Origin: Phoronis australis
Taxonomy: Eukaryota > Phoronida > Phoronidae
Assembly (NCBI GenBank): GCA_002633005.1
Contig: NMRA01000014.1
Coordinates: 462,467 to 526,466, forward strand
Length of the DNA: 64,000 nucleotides
Direction: 5' to 3'
Part shown: piece by piece, positions 42,423 to 54,159 of the stretch
Numbering within the stretch: the first letter of the stretch is position 1
Layout of the letters: each line of letters starts with the position of its first letter
The notes under the pieces: model-generated
What the model was told of the DNA's origin: nothing
The model's database searches: none
What the model saw: only the letters and a program-made list of their open reading frames with translations
Translations under genes and position numbers: made by a program

Positions 42423-44879
42423 GTAAGTCGATCACTTCAAACAAAATGTCGCCTTCAGTGCAATTAATCTTAAAAGCTGCATATAACGAACAGATGCTGG
42501 AATATCAGGATTCATGTCGTCCTGCAGTGAAGGAGAAAATTTAGACCGGCGTCGTTCCCGTGCCAGTGAGTCTTAGCGTGTTTTTATGACCAGTTTATTT
42601 TGCATTATGTCTCGACATTTCGAAACAACATTGCGATATTAACCAGTTGCTGGCACAATAGCCAAACTATCGGAGTCTATTTAGTGAGAGTGGAGCGTAC
42701 ATTCTTTGAATGGACACATCCAGTGCGTGAACTCTTACTATAGAATTACTTGCTACGACAAATGATCACATCACTTAGTGTAAGTAACGATACGGGTTAT
42801 AGAGCGGAATCCAAGAGACTTTTGGACATGAAAAGGTGATCATTGTTTGTTCCACAGTGATCAATGGGTATCCCAATGCTAGGAAATGACCATCTGGTAG
42901 TTTCGCTCCGGTGGGTGTTGTCAAGGGACAAGCTCTTAAAATAGGCCTACATAGTCATATACTAACCTATTCATTGCGTCAACATAATCCACAGCCAGAC
43001 ACTTTCAGTTGTGGTGAACACCCGCCAGACGTTTTTAACTGAGGTCCAAAATTAAGCTAGATCTAACCAAGAGGTAACCGCGTTAAAGTAGTTACAAATT
43101 ATTCAAAATAGACCAATGTATTTATGATGAACGCTGCCAGACAAATTCAGTGGTGGGTGCCCTTGCCCTATAAAAGTAATGGGGCACCGAAATCGAACTA
43201 CTACCCAAGAAAATACCGATGAAATTGGTTACAAGTTATTCAACACAACCCCATGGATCATTAATGAACGCTGCCAGACAAATCCAGTAGTGGGTTAACC
43301 TCACCAGACACTCCCAGACCTCCGAGTTGCTTGATCAACCTTTCAGGTAACCAATTAAAAATAAGTGCAACATGTTCCACATCACTTCACAGGTAACAAC
43401 TATTTCATACCAGACGTTTTCAATGATGTAATGCTTCTGCCAAACAAAAAAGGTGAAAGCTCGAAAAAACATTCGCTACAAGGCGCGTTCGCAATGAATA
43501 CATACATCACGAGACTCGCAACGGTGGACCACGCACTTCCATTTTTGAAGCTAAAACGGCTGGGCACCACACTATATGTAATAGGTGGGAGATGTTTGTC
43601 CACAAAATTTTCGATGTCACTTCATGCAAACAAGTTCTGTGGTTGGCGCGTTTTCCCGGGTAAAACCACGCTTTGCATTTTGGGGTTATTATTGGGTGGG
43701 GCAGACTTTATGAAGTTATAAGGTTGGAACAGTCATATGAAACACCAAAATCCGTTTTTGCGATTGAATACGCTTAAATACTATGCCTACATGTATCAGT
43801 GAGATTCATGTGTATATCCACCAGAAGACCGTTAGGGAGTATTTCCTGAGTTGCCAACTTGTGTTACTCTGCGGCCAGTCTCCACTGGATCGGCTCTCTG
43901 GAGAGCAAAACCTGAGATTAAACATTATAACTTGATGTATGGTATGAATGCAGGGTAACAAAATGGCGTATTTAATGTAATAATGCAAAACATGATCACA
44001 TCTGTCGCTGAAGGTCCTGGTTGTGCCCTAATGGGCTTCGCCACTCTGATGGTTATCAGTGGCTGTGTGGATGTTTATAAGGTAAGCCTATTGAAATATC
44101 ATTAAATCGAGGAAGCGTCAAAACGTAAGATCACGGTTTTGGAATTAGTAAATTGTGCTAGGTGAACGAGTTTTCCAGCTGCGTGAATTGTGATCGAGGT
44201 TTTTTAATAAACCACACGATGAAGTCATCACGACCCCAACCCCTTCTCCCTGTCATAAATCGTCATCTTTTCTAACCACCTCGAGTGATGACGTATCACG
44301 TGAACGTTTCCCAAGCGCAATTCAAGATAGGTGCAGCATGTTGCTATAATTTGTACGATGTTTTTCATGAACGATGTATAATAAATATACAGTGCACTGC
44401 CATAACAGATTTGTATGGTACAAGAGTCCGGACATTTTTCTGGAAAATCGTGTATTAGAGTGATTGAGTGTGTTGTGACGCTGCATCGGACAGGTAATCG
44501 TTGTAAACGAGTTTGGGTAAATTAAGAGTAGTGAACCTCTACGATGGTACTCGTGCAGTGTAAGATGTACAATTTAGATGTCTTTGTGTTTTCATTAAGA
44601 GGCCAGTATTGTAAGATGAAATATGGCGCGAGTTAAAATCAATAAACAAATGAAAACCCCATCTCCTGATTCTATTTTTTCTCGCATTTGCTCAATAAAA
44701 CTGCGAAACTATAACAGTATACTTAAACCAGTTACGAAAGAATTCAAACCATGAAAAACAGTTCAAACAGCACAGAAATGATATACGCTAAACTTGTCGA
44801 GTCATCAGAACGTAATTTATAACTTATCCTTCAAAACTATTCTCCATCAGTTAATTACCTCTACTATATTTGAACACGT
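42423..44879 (+). other. Intron with a local tandem duplication
   Basis: About 43090-43165 and 43215-43298 are similar (both with AATGAACGCTGCCAGACAAA-like and CAGTGGTGGGTG-like words). No exon was recognised. Confidence 0.4.
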
Positions 44880-46926
44880 TACTGGTAAACAGAACATAGC
44901 TGATTAGTTCAACAACTATTTTATTAACATTGGTAAGAATTTGGTTTCCCAAATACCGATATACAATGAACGTTTCGAAAATTATCTTCACGATGTCCTG
45001 ACTAGCTTTAAGTTTAAAACCGTTGCTGACGACGAAGTACTGAAGGTAATGAAAAATCTAAAATTCAAATCCACTACAGACAGTGATGGCCCATCATGTT
45101 CATTGATCAAAAATTATTTAAACTTATTATGCAAACCAATTTCTATGTTTATAAACCGATCCCTACTCACAGGTATTTTCCCCGATGGTTTGAAAATAAC
45201 TAATAAAGGTAATCTTTTTTTTAAAGGTAATGACACCAACAGTAACTCTCTTATTAACTACAGACCAATATCTATGCTACCTAAAATTTCCAAAGTTTTT
45301 AAAAAATGTTCATCATCAAGCCTATTCTTATTTTTCTCATAACAATATTCTATATAAGTCCCAGTGTGGTTTCAGACCCAACCAATCCACTGAACTTGAA
45401 GCTATTGAATTCGTCCACTCTCTTTACAGAAATTTAGACAACGGTTTGAGTTCCATTTTAGTATTTCATGGATCTTTCTAAAGGGTTTGTTATCGTTGAT
45501 CACGATAATCTCTTAAAAATCAATTATTACGGGTTCTCTAATAACGAATTTTCTTGGTTTCAAAGTTACCTTAGAAATAGAAATTAGTTCGTTTGCCTTG
45601 TAAGTGTCACTTCGTCCCAACTTGACATTTCTACAGGCGCTCCACAGCGATCTTTTCTATGACCTCTCTTATTTTTAATATATTTAAATGACATCACCTT
45701 CTCCAGCAAGGCACAGTTCATTATGTAGTAGACGAAACATTCCTGTTAATTCCTTTCCATTTTAACAAAAATCATAGCCTCAGCGATCAAACCATCAGAA
45801 TTAATAATACCCTACAAGATGTTTTTGATTGGCTAAATACATGTACCAATAAATTATTGCTCAACACAAGTAAAACTAAATTTATGCTATTTCGATTTCA
45901 CCCCCCAAGGTGACATCCCTCTAATCAAAATCAACAATGAGCTTATTAACAGAGTTGATTTTTTAAAAAGTTTTAGAGATTTTCATAGACAGCCATCTTT
46001 CCTGGAACAAGCTTGTTCAGGAAATTTCTAGTAACAACATTGCCAAAACTGTTGGCGCCCCCTACATACTGAAACACTTTTTTTTCCAAAACACACAATC
46101 CTGATGATAAACAATGCTCTTTTACTATCGCATCTATATTTTGGTATAGCACTGTGGGGGTTCAATAATTGTACGAGATTGAAACCTCTGCAGAAAAATA
46201 AGTTTTGAGAAATGTTACCAATTCTTGGCTTTTTTCACACCTAGATGCAGTTTGCAGGGAAATCAAAACACTTCTTCTTGACTACTTATTTAACCACGCT
46301 TTTCTAAAATACTTAAATTTTCAAACTCATTTTTTTTACAAAAACATCATCAATTGCCTATTTACTTGTAAGATAACAATTTTTCCAATTACATGCAGTC
46401 AACAACCTATCCTAAAACTGCCCTCCTACAACAGAAAAGCTATGATAATTCATTAATGTTCAAAATACTGAATCTAATAAACGACTGTATCCTTCCGCGA
46501 TATGTAACAGACAAAATCGACACGCATAGTTTACATAGGTTCTCCTTGTATTTGAAAATACATAGTAAGCACTTACAGCTCTCAGTAAAACGTTCTGATT
46601 TTTTGCATGTTCTAATTGAAGTAACCGTGATAAACTGCCTGACATCTTAGTCATATGCTTTTCTAACCGTGCGGTCTACCTTGTATCAATAGTCTTTGTG
46701 TTTATTCTCAGTAAAAGACATTAATTTCCATTTTAAATAAACTTGCATTGTACCTTATTTCATTGTTGATGTACTTATTCCTGTTGTTTTTTATATTGTT
46801 CTTCTTAATTGTTAATATCTACTTAATTTATTTTTACTCTGTTGTAAGCTATTAGCGGCCCTTGCCTTTGCTGGTTACCCAGTCATATAACAATGCATGT
46901 TTTATGCGATTAAAAAATAAAGGTTT
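44880..46926 (+). pseudogene. LINE reverse transcriptase relic, longest in the window
   Basis: The + strand holds most of a reverse transcriptase in several frames. 44900-45340 has FNNYFINIGKNLVSQIP and NYRPISMLPKISKVF. 45310-45480 has YKSQCGFRPNQSTELEAIEF. The palm (45470-45560) has DLSKGFVIVDHDNLL. At 45720-45745 the catalytic box is degraded to V-V-D-E-T. 45855-45895 has NKLLLNTSKTKFMLF. 46393-46650 looks like the C-terminal tail. The element ends in AATAAAGGTTT and then a CTCTGT microsatellite. Stops and frameshifts make it non-functional. Confidence 0.8.
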
Positions 46927-47000
46927 CTCTGTCTCTGTCCCTGTCTCTGTCTCTGTCTCTGTCTCTGCCTCTGTCTCTCTGTCTCTGTCTCTGTCTCTGT
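46927..47000. repeat. (TCTCTG)n microsatellite, left of gap
   Basis: CTCTGT hexamers run into the assembly gap. The repeat directly follows the LINE 3' end. Confidence 0.95.
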
Positions 47001-47509
47001 NNNNNNNNNNNNNNNNNNNNNNNNNNNNNNNNNNNNNNNNNNNNNNNNNNNNNNNNNNNNNNNNNNNNNNNNNNNNNNNNNNNNNNNNNNNNNNNNNNNN
47101 NNNNNNNNNNNNNNNNNNNNNNNNNNNNNNNNNNNNNNNNNNNNNNNNNNNNNNNNNNNNNNNNNNNNNNNNNNNNNNNNNNNNNNNNNNNNNNNNNNNN
47201 NNNNNNNNNNNNNNNNNNNNNNNNNNNNNNNNNNNNNNNNNNNNNNNNNNNNNNNNNNNNNNNNNNNNNNNNNNNNNNNNNNNNNNNNNNNNNNNNNNNN
47301 NNNNNNNNNNNNNNNNNNNNNNNNNNNNNNNNNNNNNNNNNNNNNNNNNNNNNNNNNNNNNNNNNNNNNNNNNNNNNNNNNNNNNNNNNNNNNNNNNNNN
47401 NNNNNNNNNNNNNNNNNNNNNNNNNNNNNNNNNNNNNNNNNNNNNNNNNNNNNNNNNNNNNNNNNNNNNNNNNNNNNNNNNNNNNNNNNNNNNNNNNNNN
47501 NNNNNNNNN
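47001..47509. other. Assembly gap (509 N)
   Basis: Unresolved bases between two pyrimidine-rich simple repeats. The true length may differ. An exon of the second sema copy could be hidden here, though the flanks suggest only repeat. Confidence 1.
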
Positions 47510-47563
47510 GCTCTCTCTCTCTCTCTCTCCCTCTCCCTCTCCCTCTCCCTCTCTCTCTATCTC
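47510..47563. repeat. (CT)n / (CTCCCT)n microsatellite, right of gap
   Basis: GCTCTCTCTC then CTCCCT units, probably the other end of the same microsatellite. Confidence 0.9.
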
Positions 47564-48704
47564 TGGTAACGTAGCGCTGTTTTTTTTGGTAGATTTGTAC
47601 GTTTTTCGGAACTGCAGTGGGATATAAATCCCACTACGTGAAATACATGTAGTTTGGGATGCTTTAATAACTCTTGAACGAGCAAGATTCAAAGAATATG
47701 TCATGAACTAAAGTAAGACTTAAGTTTTTCAAAAAGGTTGGTACATTAATGATATTTGGCATTGATAACGCTTTTAAACTATCGTTTCCAATAAATCTAA
47801 ATGGAGAAACATACAGAAGAAAGTCAAAGTTTGTTGAAAAACAAAGATTATTACGATAAGCAAATGAATGAAACGAAGGATAGACCAATGAGGTACACCA
47901 TTCATACACAGTGACACACGTGCATGTACATATTCGCCGGTGCTAAGCGGAGCGATTTTGAAGAAAACTTTAAAATTACGAACGGTTAACGGTTTTTTTG
48001 ATTTCCGTAAATTGAGTACATGTATGTGCAAGAGTGTTTCAAGAACTATGACGACAAAAGCTTTGCTCAAGTCGATAAATTAAGGGTGTATAACTGGAGA
48101 TAGTAATCAAGTCCATCAAATGATTACTCTGGGACAAGAATTATATCAGTTGATAGAAGATTGTTACGGTCAACGATTCTATTATTTCATACAGTAGGTG
48201 AAATGGTTTTTGGTGTATTTTAGGAGCGAACTAGTGTGATATTTGAAACGTGAATTGAAGTTAGGCAGGCGAGAGCGAGCTGTAGAATAAGTGGCAGAAC
48301 CACGTTTATCAAACTGTTAATTCATCTGCATTTTAGTTCTGCTGGAGTTATGCATTGTTTCTGCAGTTGATCATTCGATACTCACCAATCGCAATGAGTC
48401 ATAGAAGCGATTTGATGGTGTCACAGGCCCTGTGTATGTCCTTGTCTTGGAAAATTTTTTTGTTATATGTGTAAAGATTTTAATTTAGGTTGACGCCGAC
48501 TGCATGTAGTTACATCAAAAACATTGAATCAAAATGCACCACAAAAGTATCATATGCTTTGTTTTCTATAAATCTTCCTAGGCTGACGGTCATGGCCTCT
48601 CGTGCCAATTTGTGGAGAGGCACAGTAGTCGATTTCCTATAGATACTCAAATGTTACTCCGAAAATATGCCAGTTTGATTTAATTGACTTGTACTGTATT
48701 ATAG
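47564..48704 (+). other. Intron, no feature recognised
   Basis: No coding exon, repeat edge or regulatory motif was recognised. Confidence 0.4.
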
Positions 48705-48750
48705 CATTCTTGCGAATGTGAATGGAGAACATTTTACGGAAGAATCAACA
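48705..48750 (+). CDS. Candidate semaphorin (copy 2) 46-base exon with splice conflict
   Basis: After TGTATTATAG, one base completes Asn and 15 codons read ILANVNGEHFTEEST. This has the I-L...V-N-x-E...T/S spacing and exactly the 46-base length of 2446-2491. The nearest GT donor is at 48752, one base too late, and would shift the frame against the strong acceptor at 49167. Either the true exon is elsewhere (for example in the gap), the junction is non-canonical, there is an assembly error, or this copy is damaged. Confidence 0.45.
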
Positions 48751-49166
48751 GGTTTAGTCTCGCTCCAGAAATTTTAAAGCAGAACGACGAATTGACGAGC
48801 CTGATGACAAACAAGGCTCAGATTGCTTCTTAATTTTAGGAACACTCTTTACGCACTAAGCGTGGGTAATCTGCGCATCAAATACGTGAGTATTGCAACA
48901 CCGTAATGGGTTTCATAATGATTTAATGTTTTGATTCACTGCACGCGTTGACCTTTCCTGTCAATTTCTGAACATGCAAACTCGTTTCACTTCTTGAATT
49001 CTTTTTGTTAAACTTCATAGCAATGCTTACCTTTCAAAAGGTATTTGATTATTTAGCGTAGTCACCATGATCCATTCAATGACATCTGAGTGATTCACAG
49101 ACTATGGATTCGTCTATTCGCCCCGATATTTCTCTGTTGGTAGTGATATGTTGGTATTTTTGATAG
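48751..49166 (+). other. Short intron
   Basis: No feature recognised. Confidence 0.35.
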
Positions 49167-49334
49167 AAATATGAGTGGCAAGTTGACAACGGTACTTATC
49201 TTAATTGTACCAATGAAGCAGATGAACCTGGGATCACGTGTCACAATTTCATCCGGGTTGTACAGCGGCGTCAGAATTTCATTATGGTGTGTGGCACACA
49301 TGCTCAACGACCGAGATGCCGGCTTCTGCAGTTG
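49167..49334 (+). CDS. Semaphorin (copy 2) exon: C-G-T region
   Basis: The acceptor GTATTTTTGATAG opens in phase 0, and the donor CAGTTG|GTGATT leaves phase 0 (56 codons). The peptide runs KYEWQVDNGTYLNCTNEADE, then ITCHNFIRVVQRRQNFIMV and CGTHAQRPRCRLLQL. The E-W-x-x-D start, the C-x-N-F/Y-I-R-V strand and the C-G-T...C signature are all sema landmarks. N-G-T and N-C-T are potential N-glycosylation sites. It is homologous to 11100-11273. Confidence 0.93.
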
Positions 49335-49797
49335 GTGATTAATACAAGTTAAATTCAGAAACGTTGTTACTATTATACTTTGAAACAATCGTCGAATAAA
49401 GCATTCGGTATATTTGGAAGATTGCTACGGTTTTAAATTTGCATTGTCATGACCTACATCCAACCTGCATAAATGCGCGTATTTAAGCACTTGGGACTAT
49501 GTTTGAAGCTTAGTTGCATACGTCTAGTTGCAAATCAATGAATTGCATATTATTTTTGAAAAACACTTTATTTTGAATGGAGGCGAATTTTCCCCAAATC
49601 ACGCATACAATTAACACTGCGCCTAGTAGAGGAACATACATTCTGTACCTCTTGTGATAAAAAGTAGATGTGCTACCAAACTTCAGGTACTCTACGCTCC
49701 AGCTCGACATAGATTGAAGTGCAATAACTAAAGTTCATTTTAATTAGCTAATTGAGAATCAACTAATTCTATCCAGTTCTTCTGCCACTCGTTTCAG
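49335..49797 (+). other. Intron, no feature recognised
   Basis: No exon or repeat was recognised between the two sema exons. Confidence 0.35.
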
Positions 49798-50017
49798 TCG
49801 GGTTCAGGATTCCGATTAATTGGAAAGACTAATGAAGGGATGTACCTATGTCCGCTAACGATACACGACAGAAACATAATTTATAACAACGGGGACCTAC
49901 TTATTACCGGGAACCGGGCACACGAAGCAGGTCAATCCGGCGAAAAAATGGACATTTATACACTACAGAAGGGAGAAATAAGACTGAATCTTAATAAAGG
50001 AGCCAAGGTCAGGAATG
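49798..50017 (+). CDS. Semaphorin (copy 2) exon: blade with L-L-I-T-G
   Basis: The acceptor CACTCGTTTCAG opens in phase 0, and AATG|GTAATA leaves phase 1, as in 16897-17092. The peptide SGSGFRLIGKTNEGMYLCPL is followed by NNGDLLITGNRAHEAGQ and ends LNLNKGAKVRN. The D-L-L-I-T-G strand corresponds to L-F-V-A-T in copy 1. Sequence similarity to copy 1 is low, so this region has diverged strongly. An AAG|GTCAGG donor nine bases earlier would break the phase. Confidence 0.8.
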
Positions 50018-51052
50018 GTAATAAAACCGATTTCACACAGGCTTGCTAATTCGATTTCCCAATCGAAATATTAACCCGTCTTTAGAACAGTTGATAAGAA
50101 GCAGTATATTTTGGTGCACCTTTTATTCCAATAACATTCTGTCTTGGAGTTTAGGTAAGTAGGCCTAAGTAATCTTTATGGGATTACTCGCAGTGTTGCA
50201 TCAAAAGTGATATTTCATACCATTTTTTGTCGTTCTTATATCCCCATGTGGTATTTTTACGGTATTTGAAGAAAGCAAGTATCGCAAGCACAGATTTCGA
50301 AAACGTTGACATAGAAATCGATCTTGAGGCTTTGGTTATTTCGGTTCCCTCGGTACCAGTTTGAAAGGTTTCGATTTAATCTTTGGTCGTGTGTATGGAA
50401 TCGGTAGAATCTGTTTTTGAAGAATAGTTCAGCATCGAGCCTTCCAAATGTCATCAGCGGCAACTTGTGTAAGAAAACAATGTGGTCATGATAATTGTTC
50501 GAAAGTTTAGGTTAAGGGAGGTAGATAAACTCTTTGTTTTCCAAGTTCCTTTTTAAAATGTGTAAACTTTAATATAGGCCATGTTAAATATGACCCACAA
50601 TTTAAGAAAAAGCAAAGGCTAATTTGTTGAATAAAACATATTTTAAATTTTCCCAAGAAGCTATTTTTTCGTGATTACTGTTTCAATAGTTGTCTCCAAT
50701 ACACAATTATGACCAAGACCATATAAAGTTTGGTGTACTTTGTTTTTGTGATTTGACAAATACACATAATTCAGTCAAAATTCTAACTTCATATCAAAAT
50801 AAATTAATTTATAATCAACTTAAATTAAATCCTTGGCAAGATTTGAAGTTCATTTGTATTAGATTTCAAATTTTATGTGTCGTTAACATTGATCAGAGTA
50901 ACAAGTCTATAATTTTCTGTTATAATTCTGCCCGTTGATATGGTATCAATACAAATTAATACGTTTCTTACACAAGTTATTTCAGCATCATCATGTGTTT
51001 GTTAACAAGTTCTTGTTGAAGACTTTGTAGTAGATTAAATCTGTCCCTACAG
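50018..51052 (+). other. Intron, no feature recognised
   Basis: AT-rich, without recognisable frames. Confidence 0.4.
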
Positions 51053-51192
51053 GAGTAGAGCCTCACTTCGTGACCATTTTCATCGAGGGCCAACACGCTT
51101 TATTTCCCTTTGTCGAGCTCGCAGAAGAGGCCGGCAATTGTGGTAAATACGAGCACACGACCAGACTGGGTTGCTGCAACAGGACGTTCAAG
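51053..51192 (+). CDS. Semaphorin (copy 2) exon: P-H-F-V...N-C-G-K segment
   Basis: The acceptor CTGTCCCTACAG opens in phase 1. The start VEPHFVTIFIEGQHALFPF and ELAEEAGNCGK match the sema segment E-P-x-F-V...F-F-x-E-x-A-x-E...C-G-K. The frame continues with YEHTTRLGCCNRTFK to an AAG|GTGCAG donor (phase 0), so the exon is 51 bases longer than 19319-19407. The donor is weak. A better-looking TGTG|GTAAAT at 51146 would end in phase 1 and not fit the next exon. The 3' edge is therefore uncertain. Confidence 0.75.
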
Positions 51193-51944
51193 GTGCAGTA
51201 GTCAAGGAAAACTGAAAATCAAAACCCACATCGCTCAGTTTATGACTCTCTGGAACGGTTTAAGTATTCCATTGCTATTGCTCAAAGAAAACATATTTAG
51301 GTCATTTTTAATAGGGTCAATACATTACTCCTAATATAACATGTTTACGAACAAGAAATGCTGCCCAAACAATAAAAAAACTCGAGACTGTATTGAAAAC
51401 AATACCATAAAGCAATGAACTTAAAGACCACTAATAGCGAATTACATTCTCGATGGTTTTATTCTGATAAAATATGTTTTTTCTCTTAAACAATTCCAAG
51501 AATAGGGTTGTTTGAAGATACATGTAGGTAATGAGGAAGGTATTATTGATGAAGGTGGGCAATCCAACGAAACTTGCTGCTTGGACAAGAATGACATGGC
51601 AAGAATTACACTTTTTATGAACATTTACAGTGCACAAGCATAATGGATTGTGGTGTTCAAACGTCATGTATTGGCAATAGTAAACAAGAATCTGTGATGT
51701 TTAGAGGCGCGACCAGTCGGGAAATACCTGAAACTTCCATACTGTGAATTTCGGCGCACTATATGAGACTTTGTGGACTATGCATTATTTTGCCATGTAA
51801 TGAATCAACATGTCATTGTTGTTTTCTTCTGGTAATCTGCGGGGGTTCTGGTTAATATGTTTATATCTGAAAAATAGACTAATTCAAATATGGTTTTTGA
51901 CTACTACAACCCAATGTTTTAAGAAATTGATGACGTTTATGTAA
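51193..51944 (+). other. Intron, no feature recognised
   Basis: No feature recognised. Confidence 0.35.
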
Positions 51945-52540
51945 ACTTTGACAGTGGCGGATCTGGGATATACAGTCGCAAGGTGCGCGATTGTAGAGGC
52001 GAGTAGTGCCAAATGGGTGAGGTCGGGAGGGGCTTTTCCCCTTCCGTCCAGGGGAAAATTTTGGTTTGACCTCTGAAAACAAGCATTTTCATTGCTTTCT
52101 GAAGTATAATCAGCTCCCGACGGCTCTACTTTGGCCAGGTCGTTATTTGCGAGTAGCGCGGCAAAATGTTACGAACCCATATCACATTCTAGAATCCAAC
52201 GTCACTGCACGGCAAATGATCAACTTGCCCTTGATTATAGACTTTCAAGTTTCACCTGCTTGAGGTTTGAAATAATTTATCATCATAGTGGAGCAGATGA
52301 AGGAAATGGAGTGGTAGTGCGCAGCGCCACTGCTGGCCACCTGAGATATCACGCGCATTTCGATCGGGAGCGGCATTAGTTAATCATAGTCATTGCTACA
52401 ATTGCGCAGGTTGTGTGATGTCAAATCGTGTTTCGGCCGTATGATGCAAATTAACGGGGTAAATTAATCATACTTCTTCACGCTTTTGCTTTTTTCTTTG
52501 AGGCCTCCAAGGGTGTGGAGGGCTTATCTTTTAGATAGGT
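51945..52540 (+). repeat. hAT-like element, third and most diverged copy
   Basis: GACAGTGGCGGATCTGGGAT opens the copy. GTAGTGCGCAGCGCCACTGC, ATTGCGCAGGTTGTGTGATG-like and GAGGCCTCCAAGGG-like blocks follow in the same order as in 59794-60750. The tRNA-like segment seen in the other copies was not recognised here. The right edge is not preserved. Confidence 0.55.
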
Positions 52541-54008
52541 AATCCGGAAGAGTGAGGAAAATAAACGTAATCCAAATTCCATTTATTGTAAACCAAGAAC
52601 GTGTTTACATTATCTTTCACATCCAATTACTTAAAAGTTAGTGATTTGGCAAACTGGGTTTACAGCCTTCCAATATGACTACGAGAGAATGCGCCAGTAC
52701 CTTCGCAATCAAGGATAGTTGTAGAACAGATGCATTGCACAAATCACATATGACACTTCTCCGAACCAACGATTTACAGAAATTTGGCAAAATCACTGCA
52801 GCTACACTGCATGGGTGATATGAGTAAACAACCGACAAAACCTAAGCAATAACAGCGCGTAACATCGTGCATAAAATACAGATAGCGATTAAATGAAAAC
52901 TGTATTAAAAGGGAGTCAGAAACAAAATTGATTTGAGATCCATGCTTGTCGTTATGTCAGCGCTGGGCAATGGTGGACGGTATGTTACGGCTAGCCGGAG
53001 GTTGGCATCAACGATTCGGTTTTCCACTCTTTTACATTGAATTAATCACACGATCATAAACAGTGAGTGAACTACTTGCCCCCATTAATCTGGTGGTTTG
53101 ACAAGGGAACTAATTTTTCACCTTTGTTTAAACAATCCGGCACAGAATCGTGTCGATGCGCCCAGACGCGAGCGAAATACCCAAAGGTATCATACCAATC
53201 CATCCTGCGAGTGTGAAAGTCCTTTACGTGGTCCTAGGATTCATTATGCTTCTTTTCAGCACCGGCTGGAACATTTTAATAGAGATTTCGTTCAATATTT
53301 CATTTGAATACACTTGTGTGTATACGGTCAGTTGAATAAGTTTAAGACTCCCTGCAGAATTAACCACTTAAAAGTGACTAATTCTGCAGGCGACCTTCAG
53401 CCTAGTCGTTATATCGAAAACTATAGCAGTAACGACTTGCGCCCTCCATTCACTAGGTATGTTGTGGCCTATTTTGCAACCTTATGAAGTGGGATATATA
53501 AAAATACCCCGAAAGGCCAAACTCAAACCTCAAGTGCGTAACATGCTCAAGTCTAAAAAGCGACCTTTTTTCTCTAACCGTTGTTGATGCACAGGTACCC
53601 AAGTTTCTGGGTGCCTCGGGCTTAGCCCCCAAATAAACAGCAACGAAAGTACCCCAATAGCTAAGGGATTGCGAAGTTGGCGACGAGTAGGGTTATAGAA
53701 GTGCTGAAGGGCTAGCGATAGAGTGGAACTTCAACTTCAGACTACGGGTGCACAAGTTTGGAGAAGTCGTATTAGCTTACTACCCTTTCCACCTTCACAT
53801 ATCTCATGGGCATACTAAAGCGAAAGATGGTGCTGTGTGAAGAGAAAATGTTACCTAGTGGGCAATAACAAATTGTCACTTTTCTCCATTTAAATCTTAA
53901 ATCACCAGTTTGATCGGAGATCAAAATCAAAATCAGATGTCGTTTTTTGTGTCGGAACACTGGTCGCGACTGATTTAAGTTCTCATATAACGCGATTTTT
54001 TCCGTCAG
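52541..54008 (+). other. Intron containing a near-perfect hairpin at 53351-53390
   Basis: CCTGCAGAATTA (53351-53362) pairs with TAATTCTGCAGG (53379-53390), with CCACTT/AAGTGA extending the stem. No other feature was recognised in this stretch. Confidence 0.5.
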
Positions 54009-54159
54009 TACGAACATCGACGGCACTTTCCTCGAATCGGTCACATCTGCTTGAATGACGACGGAGACTCCAAAATGTCCAAGCGTTTCACTTCGTACAT
54101 CAAGGCACGGTTAAACTGTTCACTTCCTGGCGACATGCCGTTTTACTTCGACATTATAG
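54009..54159 (+). CDS. Semaphorin (copy 2) exon: C-x-N-D-D-G and K-A-R-L-N-C segment
   Basis: The acceptor ATTTTTTCCGTCAG opens in phase 0, and the donor ATAG|GTAGGT leaves phase 1. The peptide reads PRIGHICLNDDGDSKMSK, then RFTSYIKARLNCSLPGDM and PFYFDII. This is close to the sema consensus S-R-I-G/A-R-V-C-K-N-D-x-G...F-T-S-F-L-K-A-R-L-N-C-S. N-C-S is a potential N-glycosylation site. Length and phases equal those of 21058-21208. Confidence 0.95.

Noticed and set aside
43365-43450. Candidate second exon of sema copy 2 after CACTTCACAG
   Set aside because: The required phase puts a TAA stop at the first codon.
46862-47704. Long frames across the N gap on both strands
   Set aside because: They consist of unknown bases and microsatellite translation.
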